Assembly (NCBI GenBank): GCA_006937955.1
Contig: SSNP01000040.1
Span: 310,001-374,000, forward strand
Source: Pachypanchax playfairii
Taxonomy: Eukaryota > Chordata > Actinopteri > Cyprinodontiformes > Aplocheilidae
Length of the DNA stretch: 64,000 bases
Direction of reading: 5' to 3'
In this document: piece after piece, positions 24,782 through 36,188 of the stretch
How the letters are laid out: the number at the start of each line of letters is the position of its first letter
Numbering within the stretch: the first letter of the stretch is position 1
Program-made: the position numbers and the translations under genes
The notes under the pieces: model-generated
The model's database searches: none
What the model was told of the DNA's origin: nothing
What the model saw: the letters and a program-made list of their open reading frames with translations, nothing else

Positions 24782-27700
24782 TTATTTGAGGCCAGAAAAA
24801 TCTCCACCTGCCGACTCCACCAGAGCTTTTTGTCTGAGATATTTCTCCAAGCAGTAAACAGCGATGGGATCACTGTATGTGTCAAACTTGTTGGCAAAAA
24901 AATGATGATTCTCAAGCAGCCACTGCAGGTCTCCAGCTCCATATATACATATCGCTCTGACATGGTTACCGTAGCACTTTGGGTACACTGCAGACTCTGA
25001 ACCCTGAGACCCCTCGTGCCACTGCCACTTCACCAGACGTGCAAGTGCATTGACATCTGTCTGGTCGTATTTACGGTTGGGCCATTTTGAGCCAGGAACA
25101 CCAGGAATTCGTTGAATAGTTGCCCAGATTAACTCATCAGGACTGTAGGTGTCTTTGAGCCAATTAATAAGTGCTTCTATTCGAGAGTCTTCCAACACAC
25201 TTTGGACATAACCTCGAGACACCACAATGTAGGCATTTCCTGACTTAATCGGCAGGTTGAAGGGAGGAGGATCCTTTGATTTTTTTAATGTCTGAAACAT
25301 TTAAACAGAATATTTTATTGTGATGGAGCAAATATTTTGACAATGACTTTGGAAATAGTGTTAATTATATATTATAAAAGTACCTTTATATTCCCATCAA
25401 CAATTCCATGAACATATGATATCCTCCACTTCTTTTGTGGAGGCAAGGTCTCTGACTCCAAGCTGTTGCTGCCCCTCAGTGAACGAAGTGTTCGTACCAT
25501 TTCTAAGTTGGTTTTCAGGGGGAAGTCCTGGCCACAAAGGTTAATGAAGTATTTCCATTTTGTACTGACACCGTAGAGATCAGCCATACAGTTGAGGTCA
25601 GCTTGGACACGCGTCCACCCAGCATAGACCACACTAACATTCTGACTGACCATGAAGACGTTTGGGAAACAGGAAATAATGGCTTGGATGGCAGAGATTA
25701 CAGAGGGATTGGATTTGTTGTCAATGTGAACACAATAAATATTTTGAGGTGCATAGATAGCTCGAAGAAGACGTTCAAAGTTCTGCACCTAAAGTATGTA
25801 AAAGAAAAAGAGAGGCATATGAAGTTTGTGTAATATCGTGTATGCTTTCAAAATGTTATTACTTCATTTATTCAAAGTTGATCATTTTAGGGAACAACAG
25901 TCATTTCTAACAGCAGACTTTGATTTCTGTAGCTAAGCAATCCTATTAAAATGGGTACATCCTTCTTGAAATACTTCTTTGGATTTTTGTGGACTCCATG
26001 TACAATATATTCTGAAATGTTTTGTGACACCCAACCACTGAATGAAGGTGTTACAATCACTTCTTTGTCCACAGGTGTATAAAATCAAGCACATGGATGG
26101 ATGGATGGATGGATGGATGGATGGATGGATGGATGGATGGATGGATGGATGGATGGATGGATGGATGGATGGATGGATGGATATGCAATAACCCTGTTGT
26201 TTCACGGTCAGCTGTTAGTGGCGTTATAACAAAGTTGGAGGTGTAAACTACCAGAGAAGGTTCTACATATGTGCAGAACTCTCTGCAGAGTCAAAAGCTA
26301 AAGAAGTCTAAAGGTCACATGAAGTTTTATTAGCTCAGAAACAGTGTGTAGAGAGTTTAATGGAAGGAGTTTCCATAGCTGAGCTATTGCATTTGCGCCT
26401 TACATTACCCAGTATGATACAAAGTGTCCAATGCAGCAGTGTAAAACATGCCACTACTGGACTCTAGAACACTGAAGACAAGTTCTCTGAAGTTAAGAAT
26501 CATTATTCTGTCTGTCTATCCAATTAACTTGTCTGTTTGGGAGTTGCCAAAAGGGCTGTAGTTTTCTGGCTGTACTGTAAATTTTGGTGGAGGGGGTATT
26601 ATGGTGTGGGCTCATGTTTCAGGAGTTGGGCTCCAGCCCTTAGTTCCAGTGAAAGGAACCTCTAAGGTGTTTGTGACACACTCAGGTCTCAGAAAAAACA
26701 TTTGGAATCATTCTAACTTTATTTAATAAAACATGGTGCAAATTTGTATTTAATACAACATAAATAATTATTATAAATAATAAAATAATTATTTGACCCT
26801 TCGCTGGTTTTGTAAGTTTGTCCAATGACAAAGAAATGAAAAGTCTCAGAACAGTATCATTTTATAGGTAGGTTTATTTTAATAGTGACAGCACAGGAAA
26901 AATGAAAAATAACTTTTAATAAAAGATAGAAATGAATTTGCATTTCATTGCGTGAAATAAGTATTTGAACCTCTGCCAACCATTAAGAATTCTGGCTCCC
27001 TAAGAGTGGTTAGACACTCCTACTTAATTAGTCACCCTCGTTGAAGACACCTGTCTTAACTAGTCACCTGTATAAAAGACACCTGTCCACAGAATCAATC
27101 AAGCAGACTCCAAACTCTCTAACAGGTGAAAGAGCAAAGAGCTGTCTCAGGATGTCAGAGACAAAATTGCTGACCTACACAAGGCTGGAATGGGCTACAA
27201 AACCATTTGCAACAAGCTGGGAGAGAAGAACATGAGAGTTTCTCATATGTGGGAATGGACATTACTACTGTGGATGGTGTTATACAGCTGCATCAACACA
27301 GTTACATTGACAAACTTCAACTGCAGGGAGCATGTGCCATACAGAAGGATGCTCCACTAAATGACACAAAGAAAGAGCAGCTTAGATTCAAAATAAGACA
27401 GATCCTATGGGTTGCTAAACAAACAAGACTAGATGTTATGTTTGACACCTGTAGTCTGGCGTCCAACTTCAAAGAGGCCACTGTTCAGTCCATACATGAC
27501 GTGAACAAAGTGATTCGCAATGGGCATATGGGCAGATGCTAAATTACAACTTGCTGACTGACTAAAAAAGGTGCTTCAGCCCTCATCCTACTGAAAGCAC
27601 TAGACGAGGTTGTGTGGATGCAATGAGGTACTAATACACATGTTCATGTGTGTAATAATCTTGTTTCATAAAGTTTAAATTTACATGGACATGTTTAGAA

Positions 27701-30700
27701 CATCCTTGAATGATAGTGTTACTGTAATCTTTTTGTTTTGTTTTAAATAGGAGGGAGATTGTCAATTCTATACAAAATGTCATGTTTTCTCATGGTGTTG
27801 TGTTTTTATCGTGTGAGAAAAAGGTGCGGGTCAGTTGAGGTTCTGAAAGTGTAATAAAGTGTGTGGGGGTTAATAAAAGAGACGATGAGACAAACGTCAT
27901 GTTTGTTGGACTTTTCCCTATCAGCACCCTGGACGTCATCAGAACTCTGTGTTTAGGAAACCAAGAACAAGATATTTTAGGTTATAATCAATTGTAGCTG
28001 CATCATGTTTGTCATGAGATAACCTGAATATCTCCCACATCAATTACAAGAAACATTTGACCTCTGCTCTTGCAAACAAGGCTTTTGCCACTCATTATTA
28101 AGTCTTTTTTTATTGGCGGGTTCAAATACTTATTTCACGCAATGAAATGCAAATCTGTTTCTATCTTTAATTTAAAATTATTTTTTCAATTTTCCTTTTG
28201 ATGTGCTATGTCACTGTTAAAATAAACCATTAAAATGATACTGTTCTGAGACTTTATGAGCTTTGGGTAAGTCTCAATTTTGAAGCAAATAAAAGCGGAA
28301 GTGATAAAACGCAGGAACACAGATCTTTGTTTACATGGACACTGAAAATCCTTTGTGAGCTTGTGGTTTCATTGATAATATTGTGAAACGCTGTATAGCT
28401 GGTGATTGTAGCAACTCTGCTTCATTAACATATTTCTCTAAATCAGACCCAGAGAATGATGAAATCACTCACACTGCAATAAAAGACTTCATGAGGACCA
28501 AACTTAATGTTCTGACTCAGTGGATTTGATCACACTCAAGTCAAACACATTTTCACACAGCAGAGACACGAGTTAAACTGATATAATTTCTATGAACAAC
28601 ACAACCTGTAATCGAATACTGTACAGAAAAAAAGCAGAAATACAAGTTCTGAGTATGTGAATGTTATAAATAAAAAGCAACTGGAGTTTGAAATGACCGA
28701 CTTGTCTGTCAGATCAACAATCTTTCCACACACACTCGCACGTCTACAATTCTTTCAACTTAATCATAATAATTAAAGCCTTTAAAAACAAATAGTCAGA
28801 GTGTGAAATACTCACAGTGCCAACGAAGACATGCACACATGGTTCCATTTGTGTCAAAAATAAGTAGATGTAATTTATGTAGATATTGTTGTTTTTTGTG
28901 TATGTGTTTGCTGCATATGTAAATGTTGCACATGTGTATGTCTCTAGCTGCTGTTGTGGTTATTCTTACCAATTTATCGGCAGTAAGCTAACGTACACCT
29001 TGCAGTTCTATGAAGCCGTTTCCCCGTTGTTGGTTCATGTAGTGGTTTGTGCGTCGCTTTACCCTTTGTGATTTTCTTTTGCTTTCAATACTTCTTCTGC
29101 TCTGATCTGGCTGTTTATCTGTAACGTTTGTTTGGATCCACGATGACGCTGAGACTAACCGTGTTTGACTGGCAGAACTTGAAGCCTGTGGAACCGATTT
29201 TGGTTCAAACAAATACAGCTGTGCTCAACAAAACAGGTTCTCTTCACATTATCTCTTCTCCTGAGTTTTCTAGTTCAGAAAGAGACAAACACTCAGAAAT
29301 GATAGATTCTTGATCTGATTCTCCATTGTCAGCCATGGTTGTAAGGTAGGACCAAAGTGCAGGCAGGAGACGGGAGGCGTAAATGCGGCAATAAAAAGGT
29401 TTAATAATAAAGTCAAATGCTGGCAGGGCAGCAAAACAAACTCACAGGAGAGGAGGCACATATAATCCAGGGGGGGCGAAGACCAACGATAATCCAAACC
29501 ACGGAAAGGCAACGGTGAGCATGACAAAGAACCAGATCTACCAGAGGTGTAACTGAAAAATAAACCGACACTGACTGACAAACACCTGAGACTTAAATAC
29601 AAAACCCTAACTGATAACAAACTCAAAACATCTGAGGACATTGGGAGAAACAAACACAGGAACTAATCACAGTAACAAGACACACCTGGGAGTGGACAGA
29701 ATGAACAAAGGAAGTGACATAACACAATCAAGGGACCTACACTAGAACAGGAAGTACAGACGGTACCAAAATACAAGCAAAACAGGAAACTAGACTGGGG
29801 CCAAATAAAGGCTGAACTAAATGACAGAGAATAACATCAAACATGAACTCAGATATGAGAGGAGAGCTGAATACGAGGCAAGACTAAACTAACATAAAAC
29901 ACAGAGTGAGAATAGATGACTGGAAAAGAAAACACAACTACCGAAAAACCAAAAGCTACAACATGGAATAAAACAAACAAAACCCCAGAGCCTGACAAGT
30001 AATTGCTTTGTTTACATCTCTGGTTCCTGCGTTTCATCACTTGCAGTAAATGCATCATCCTTAAAATTGTGTAAAATTCCATAAATATGCATATTTGAGG
30101 CTGTATTACTGGAAATCTGAACATCCTGATTTATGTGGAAAAGTGTCCAGAAGGAAAAATACAACTTTGATTGAAATGAAAAAAACACATAAAAACACTT
30201 TAATTCTTCAAGATTCTAACTTTGTGGGAACAGTTTTGGCCCATTACTGTTCCAACATGACTGCAGACTGGAGCACAAAACAATTCCATGAAAACATGGA
30301 TGAGTTTGATGTGGAGGAACTTGACTGAGTCCTTACATCAACCTGATAGAATACCTTTGGGATGAATTAGAGTGGAGTAGATTCAGCATGGGATGTCATT
30401 AAAGTTCATGTGCATGTAAAGACACACGTCACCGTTCTTCTGACAATATACAGAAGTGTCAACTTCAAATCTTTAAAAATGCCAAACGTCTTTCAGATGC
30501 ACTTACATCATAAAGCTGAAGCTTTCGGTGCATCACTGAAATGTTGAGGCTGAGCTGTTTATACCTGATGTACATTTTCATAAGTTAATTTGTATTTTAA
30601 CGTAGACTTTGTCATTTGTGTACCTTGTGATGAATANACCATAGAATAAGCCAAGGGAAAGTCCTCCTCTTCTTTGCTTAATGGAAACGTTATGTATTTC

Positions 30701-31097
30701 CTCTTTAACTTGAACGCCCTGTAAAAATGTTGCTTGTCAGTTTATCTGAAGTTCAAAATTACTGATAGACAAAAATTGATCCAACACACCTGCAGTCTTG
30801 GGTTTCATTAACGTAGTACTCATCAGGGATCTGAACACTCTTGTGGAAATCTCTGGTTATAGACAATAGTTTGGCCTGTTGCAAAGCTTCTTCCTCTCCT
30901 CTTAGGATCGCTGGACAGTTGCAAACTTTCTCTGGACCACCATCATCATCTGTATATTCCAACCAGCTGTATTTGTGATTGAAGTCAGGGTCTCTGGCTG
31001 TGTTGAGCTGATTTACTAGATAAAGGGTCCACAGTGTTCCCAGAGCAACGCTGAGCTTCAGTAACAGCTGCAGCTTACCTTGTGTCACTAAGAGCAT
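24782..31097 (-). CDS. gcnt1: gcnt1 copy 1: core 2 beta-1,6-N-acetylglucosaminyltransferase
   Basis: Coding exons in order are 30790-31097, 30624-30718, 25384-25788 and 24782-25291. Ignoring the N at 30637 they total 1317 nt, or 438 residues, close to the family norm of about 430. The protein is a type II Golgi enzyme that adds beta-1,6-GlcNAc to core 1 O-glycans. Visible features are a signal anchor at about residues 8-28, an N-glycosylation site at N97 (NET), a GT14 core (YAPQNIYCVHIDNKS, VVYAGWTRVQADLNCM), and the SPDE motif whose Glu (about residue 322) aligns with the catalytic base of mouse C2GnT1. The N adds one base to exon 2 relative to copy 2 and would shift the frame if real; I think it is an assembly artefact. 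Intron 2 is 4.9 kb and full of transposons. GCNT3/4 are less likely, given the synteny. Confidence 0.88.
26095..26181 (+). repeat. (GGAT)n microsatellite
   Basis: About 87 bp of uninterrupted ATGG/GGAT units in intron 2 of gcnt1 copy 1. Confidence 0.98.
26355..26720 (+). mobile_element. Tc1-like transposase, 5' half of a split copy
   Basis: Hallmark words are ccactactggactctagaac, aaattttggtggagggggta and ttatggtgtgggctcatgtt, which lie in the catalytic part of a common fish Tc1-like transposase. The frame is broken by many changes. It ends in attctaacttt, and the same 11-mer begins the other half at 30213. Confidence 0.85.
26790..28262. mobile_element. Second Tc1-like element with long terminal inverted repeats
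   Basis: The left region (agtctcagaacagtatcatt to ttgcatttcattgcgtgaaa to aagtatttgaac) recurs inverted at 28110-28255, giving inverted repeats well over 100 bp, as in IR/DR-type Tc1 elements. After the left repeat comes a decayed transposase start (agctgtctcaggatgtcaga, aaaccatttgcaacaagctg), cut off near 27225 by a copia-type fragment. The right repeat follows at about 28050. Confidence 0.85.
27226..27923 (+). mobile_element. Ty1/copia retrotransposon remnant (RT/RNase H end plus 3' LTR)
   Basis: The frame reads YVGMDITTVDGVIQLHQHSY, then ILWVAKQTRLDVMFDTCSLA, then KEATVQSIHDVNKVIR, which is the end of a copia-type reverse transcriptase. After a break it continues into an RNase H tail (ADAKLQLAD, KKGASALILLKALDE). 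A purine tract (aggagggaga) precedes TGTCAATTC at 27760, which I read as the start of a short 3' LTR with aataaa signals, ending near 27923. The 5' part of the element is missing and stops are present. Confidence 0.78.
28375..28510 (+). pseudogene. Possible THAP-domain fragment
   Basis: One frame reads VKRCIAGDCSNSASLTYFSK. This resembles the start of a THAP zinc finger (Cys-x4-Cys, Asn-Ser, then a Phe-containing segment). THAP domains occur in P-element-like and some Kolobok transposases and in host genes. Nothing downstream supports a full gene. Confidence 0.3.
29327..29997. mobile_element. Repeat with TGTCAG...CTGACA ends
   Basis: It starts TGTCAGCCATGG and ends CCAGAGCCTGACA, giving 6-bp inverted ends. 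Interior words such as ggaccaaagtgcaggcagga and acacctgagacttaaataca belong to a repeat I recognise as common in fish genomes. No coding content is evident. Superfamily not assigned. Confidence 0.5.
30213..30480 (+). mobile_element. Tc1-like transposase, 3' half of a split copy
   Basis: The words gaacagttttggcccattac, ttccaacatgactgcagact, atggatgagtttgatgtgga and cctttgggatgaattagagt continue the element at 26355-26720. They include the LWDELE motif near the transposase C-terminus. About 180 bp is deleted after it, before the 3' end (gggatgtcattaaagttcat). Confidence 0.85.
30637..30637. other. Ambiguous base (N) in a coding exon
   Basis: The plus strand reads gaatanacc where the second gcnt1 copy reads gaataacc, so the N is an extra position and not a substitution. 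It lies in exon 2 of gcnt1 copy 1. Confidence 0.98.
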
Positions 31098-32390
31098 TGT
31101 TTCAGGGGGGTCACTGAAGATGCATATGGGAACTTTCTAAAATTTCTTTAGAACTAACATTGCATTTTTACTTTTAAAGGAATTTAAATTAAAGCTGTTG
31201 ATAACATATGAAATGGTGTGCTGCTGTAATGTGAATTTAGATGTGTTTCAATATAAAATGTATGTTATAATGTCTGTGTTTTTTGTCATCAATGGAAATT
31301 ATTTTCCAAACTTTTAGTAGTTGGTTGATGGGATATTCCATATGTCACAGGTCCTGTAAGCAAAATATTAAAATAGAATTATTCCTGTTTGGTTAAACTA
31401 CAATGTCTTCTGGATAATACTGACATGTTAACTGACACTGACTTCCAAAAACTCTTTTCAATAAATATACCTTCTAGAATAAAACTTTTAATCATATTAG
31501 AAGCACACAAGAAAGAAAATATATTTCATTCATTCATTCATTTATAAAGCACTTTCCTCTACCAGTCAAGGACACCCAGAGTGCTTTACACCAAATATAT
31601 GAGATACAGTCATAAAATGATAAAGACAGTAAAAAAACAATAAAAAAAAGAGCAGCTAGGCCGTAAATATGGCACGGTAGTGCAGGGAACTAAACTCTGT
31701 TTAGAGCATCTCTGATAGCGAGCAACAATTGATTCCAGAGTTTTGCAGACGCACGCCCCGAGATTTCTCAGAACACACAGTGGTCCGACGAACGAAGGAA
31801 TATTTTAAAAATATATTGGAAAGATAAAATGAAGCCGTACCAGCCAAAGACTGAAAAACATCAAAAAAGTATATCAACAGATCTAATGCTACTGTTAAGA
31901 TTTCCATAGTGCAGCAAAACTCCTATATGTCTATTTGACTCTTTATCACTGGAAGTCTGCTAATCCAGATTTATGTGGAAACGTATAGCTACTGTGCACA
32001 AATGTTATATTGACTGATATGAAGTAGTAAAATAACACTTGAAAATCACATGTCTGATAACTTTAAGACAAATTTAATTTGTTATTTAATATTATTGCCT
32101 GCTAAAAAAAAAGTTGCTGTTGATTTTTAACACTGAAAACACATTTAGCTTAAAATGTATAAGTTAGTTTAGTTTTAGATTTATTTGAACAGGATGAACG
32201 TTAAAAACAATGTTACATGTTTAAAAAATGCAACTGTTGCTTTGTACAGAAGCTTTCTAGCTAAAGGCTAATTAGCCCAAAACCCAAAATATTTAAAATT
32301 ATGTACTTTTGGATTTCTTTCTGATCACGAACATTACAGACTTTATGTTGGGTTGTTAAAGTTTGTGATGATTCTCAGTGGTCAGGACAA

Positions 32391-33051
32391 TCAAAGAGTT
32401 TTTCCAAAACAAGGCAACTGGACTTCTTTTTCTGCTTCTTGAAAACGTTTCACCTTTCATCCGAAACGCTTCCTCAGTTTCAATCATAGGTTGAGAGTTC
32501 CAGGCTTACAAATTGTTGTGGGCTCAAAGTCACAAGAGATTACCGACATCCCTGTCCCTCCTGAGAGTCGTTAAATCACTGTTAACCCGTGGTAATTTGG
32601 TTATGCAAGATGTTCCAATTAACTGTTTCACAGACTTGATTTTTGGTGAAACTGTCTGAGGACAAGAGTCAATGCAGCATCATAGCTGGTACCTGAGACT
32701 CTTCCTAAGTTTAATGCAAGTTTTTCCTATTTTCTGTCCTCTCTGTCTAAAATGTGTACATTATTGTCCTCAAACGAGTTTCCTTTGTCATTATCTGGGG
32801 TTGTTTAAGTTGTATACTTATCTCATGTACACCACACTATTCAGTCACAGGTAACAATGACCAAACGACTTTCAGGAGAAACAGGTGTGTTAATGACCTT
32901 TGTGACTTTAACTAACTTATTCCTTCACACTTTTAAACCCGGAACTCTCATATGAGCAGAACTGAAGAAGCCTTTTAGATGAAAGGTGAAACATCTTCAA
33001 GCAGCAGAAAAAGAAGCCCAGTTGCCTTTTTTTTTTAGGAAAACTCTTTGG
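32391..33051. mobile_element. Fold-back/TIR element
   Basis: The left end (tcaaagagtttttccaaaac, caaggcaactggacttcttt, ttctgcttcttgaaaacgtt) recurs inverted at the right (gatgaaaggtgaaacatctt, caagcagcagaaaaagaagc, ccagttgcc, aaaactctttgga). The inverted ends are about 80 bp and the interior is non-coding. Confidence 0.75.
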
Positions 33052-33839
33052 ACTGGCTTCTTAAACAGAATGTCCAATAATTTTACAAAATGCCATTTTT
33101 TCTATGAAGTTCATGAATTTTAGAAACGCCATCAAGTCATTCAAACAAAGTAACACAGGCATGAATCGTGAACCTGTTTTTGCTACAAAAAATTCAAAAG
33201 TTCTTACAGTCATCAGATTTGAGTCCTTAAATTCATATGTGTATTACTTGTTGATAGCAGCCTGTTCATTTTTATAAAGGCATATTGGGGTTTGTCACAG
33301 GAAGGCAACTCCCTTATCCTATATATTTAATAAAAGTTTCAAAAAAGACTTTAAAAAAAGGAACAACTACCTGTTAAATGTTCTCTTCCTCTAAACTAAT
33401 GCTTCATCCACGATCACCTATTGACAGAACCAAACCTGTGTGTATGCTTAATAAAAAAAATAAAAGACTGTGTTTTACATATCTGGCAAGAAAAGAAAGA
33501 GCACGGTGTTCCATTCACATGCTTTAGTTTAACCTGATTAACCAGACGCTTTAACTCTTCACCAGCTCCTGTATCTCGCTCTATTGACTCAATCCTTCTT
33601 TCATGTGTGAGATATTAATTATTGTAAATAATTATAGTTAAAATAGTAAAGCATCTTAAGAGGTTACACTTGGACCACCGCTGCATACTGAAGCATTTTA
33701 TTCGGATTTCACTGTTTTATGTACAAATAGTGAGAGTGGTTAAAATATCAACAGATGTCTAGTTTATCATTATAAAATAACTTTGTTTTTTTTTTTTTAC
33801 TTTAGGTGTATAGAAATATACGGATTAAAAGTGACCTAC

Positions 33840-33960
33840 CATAGTGTTTGATCAGCTGAAGATCGCGTCTCATTTCATTCTTGATTTCCAGAAAGTCGCG
33901 TGATGACTGCGGCGCGCGCCAGGTTAAAACTGTTCCACTGATATGACTTTGGTTTCCTGT
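33840..33960 (-). other. Putative 5' non-coding exon and promoter of gcnt1 copy 1
   Basis: On the minus strand a GC-rich stretch (ggcgcgcgccgcagtcatca) leads to a good donor, G|gtaggt, ending at 33840. A matching acceptor (attttag) lies about 30 bp upstream of the start codon at 31097. No transcript evidence is available; this is inference from splice signals. Confidence 0.35.
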
Positions 33961-34914
33961 GCGACAAACAAACTCGAGCAAACTTTTATGACACATAAAT
34001 GTAAATCAATAAGTAGGCGTTTTAACAGATCTCCGCTTCTCTGAGTTTATTTCCTTGTGTTTCGTGTTTTATTTATGTTTTGTTTTGATGGTTTTTGCTT
34101 GTAATTTTTTTTGTTTGTTTTTTGATTGGTTGATTGATTTTTGTCATCACACAAGATTTCTGCCAACTGTAACCGAAATTTTCACCTAAAAACCATAATA
34201 CAAACATCGACTGCCAGATGAAGCTTTTTGCAGGAGCTTTTGTGCTCACCCTCAGTTCATTGTGAAAACTTTAAACGCGCAACACTGCCCCCTCCTGGCC
34301 AAATTGTATGAGGCAAGAAATGTTATTTATCAGAATCAGCATCGATTTATTGTCAAGTATGATTTGCACAAAACAATAAATTTGACCTGCGTGAAGGTGT
34401 GCAGAGAATAAGTCAAAGTAAGAATAATAAACATAAAAACCAGGAATGTTTAGATGACCAATTTGCTCAATAATGCAAACGTCTGTGCATTTCACATGAA
34501 AACTTTAACATGTAAATGAGGGGGAAGTTGTCTTGTGATTGTTTATATCATACATATAGTGATATTAGGCCTTAGGCCAGTAGCAGAGAGGAAGAAACTG
34601 TAGCGGGAAGTTCTGGTCCTGACATAACATAAAAGAAAAGTTACGTTTCCATTTATTTTCTCAGCTGAATAAATTTTCTGTTACTATCTGTCAATGTATA
34701 ACTGATATTGCTGCAGGTGTAATACCAAAATGGTGGTAAAATGAGGGTAAATAGTACCAAATGTCTCCTAAATTGTTGGTAAAGTAATGCCCAGTATGAT
34801 GTACAGTAAAGTCATCAGTGTGAGTCATTGTCTTTAGAGAGTAAAACTAATTTTAAAATGCTGCATGTGTCACTGAAAGTTTTGGGTATATTGCTTATGA
34901 AAATCTTCTAATTT

Positions 34915-35165
34915 TCCTTTCAGGAGTCGCCACAGCAAGTGATCTGTCTTCATCTAACACTGTCCTCTGCATCTTCTTCTCTCTCACCAACCAACCTCAT
35001 GTCCTCCTTCACTAAATCCATATATCTCCTCTTTGGTCTTCCTCTAGACCTCCTGCCTGCAGTTCCCACCTCAGCATCCTTTTCCCAATAAACCAACTAG
35101 CCCTCTTCTTTACATGTCAAAAACTATCTTAGTCTGGCCTCTTTGACTTTATGTCTTCTGGAAAT
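34915..35165. repeat. RTE-like LINE/SINE remnant, copy 1
   Basis: It shares long near-identical blocks with 62755-63130: ctcatgtcctccttcact, tatatctcctctttggtctt and cctgcctgcagttcccacct. This fish repeat usually lies at the 3' part of a non-LTR retroelement. Classification is uncertain. Confidence 0.5.
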
Positions 35166-35424
35166 ATTTGATCAAATTGTCTTTTATGATTTTGATATTT
35201 TTGTTTGGATATCTAAGTAAGCAAAAAGCGTGCCCATGTCCTAATGTAACCTGGGTTGGTTTTAGGAATCTCAAACATTAAGATGCTCATTTTAAGGACT
35301 TGGAACATTGTCTCTTATCATTGTCATTGTCCTTGCCATGCCCAGTTCCATTTCCCTCAGTAAGGATGCAATTCTTCACCTACCTTGCTATTTCTTACCT
35401 CACCTGGACCCATTGTAATACTTC

Positions 35425-35705
35425 CTCCCGTACCTTGCCAATAGGGAGCACGGTTGCCTAGCAGCAAGAATGTCCTAAGTTTATAACTCAGCTGGAACCT
35501 TTCTGTAAGGAGTTTGCATCTTCTCCCTGTGAATGCACATGTTTTCTCCAGAGACAACAGTTTCTTCCCACCAACCAAGAAGATGCATAATAGGTTCATT
35601 GGCAAATCTAAATTGGCTCTAAATGTGTGTGTGTGAGTGGCTGTCTGTCTATATGTGGCCCTGTGATGGACTGGTGACCTGTTCAGGTGTAACCCCACCT
35701 TTAAC
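35425..35705 (+). mobile_element. tRNA-like SINE/L2-type repeat
   Basis: Diverged sequence with the fish order of words: gcacggttgcctagcagcaa, agtttgcatcttctccctgt, tctaaattggctctaaatgt and ccctgtgatggactggtgac. It is followed directly by a GATG microsatellite, which acts as its tail. I infer a tRNA-derived head and a LINE-derived tail. Confidence 0.6.
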
Positions 35706-35719
35706 TCAGTGACTACTAG

Positions 35720-35820
35720 AGATGGATGGATGGATGGATGGATGGATGGATGGATGGATGGATGGATGGATGGATGGATGGATGGATGGATGGATGGATG
35801 GATGGATGGATGGATGGATG
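35720..35820 (+). repeat. (GATG)n microsatellite
   Basis: About 100 bp of GATG units forming the tail of the repeat just before it. Confidence 0.98.
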
Positions 35821-36188
35821 ATCATATCTTTATTTGACAAGGTTTTACAACATACAGTACTTCCCTTTAACATTGTTTTTTAAAATGCAAGTCTGATTCA
35901 CCAAATGTGTTCAAACTGGATATTCTGGTAACATCATTAGACACTTAAGAAAATAGTTTTTATTAAGTTAGTGTTAATTAGTTAAAAATAGTTCTATAGT
36001 GCAAAAACATTTCCTTCAAAAAATATATATTTAATTTTCAGATTATATCCAGTATATTTCCAGTCTTGATCCTCAAGGAACACTATCCTCAATTTCAGAT
36101 GTTTCTTTCCCCCCTAAATAACTGAAGTTCCTTCAAGTAGATGAAATAGTTGTCACAACAACTATTTTTTTTTCTTCTTTTTTAGCAT

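Larger units (their letters stand above)
26721..30212. mobile_element. 3.5 kb insertion splitting a Tc1-like copy
   Basis: It is bounded by the direct repeat attctaacttt (26710-26720 and 30213-30223). Joining the flanks across one copy of this repeat gives continuous Tc1-like sequence. The insertion is composite. I cannot name the element that made the 11-bp duplication, because its two ends show no clear inverted repeats. Confidence 0.65.
25789..30623. other. Intron 2 of gcnt1 copy 1, packed with nested transposons
   Basis: The equivalent intron in copy 2 is only 486 bp. The excess consists of a GGAT microsatellite, a split Tc1-like element (26355-26720 plus 30213-30480) and, between the halves, a 3.5 kb insertion. 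That insertion holds a second Tc1-like element, a copia-type fragment, a THAP-like fragment and a TGTCAG-ended repeat. Confidence 0.85.
31098..36188. other. Spacer between the two gcnt1 genes
   Basis: I found no protein-coding exon. It holds a fold-back element (32391-33051), the putative non-coding exon near 33840, an RTE-like repeat (34915-35165), a SINE-like repeat with a GGAT tail (35425-35820), and a tandem tttattcattcattcat-type stretch near 31525 beside a fish repeat ending in gagtgctttacac. Confidence 0.6.
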
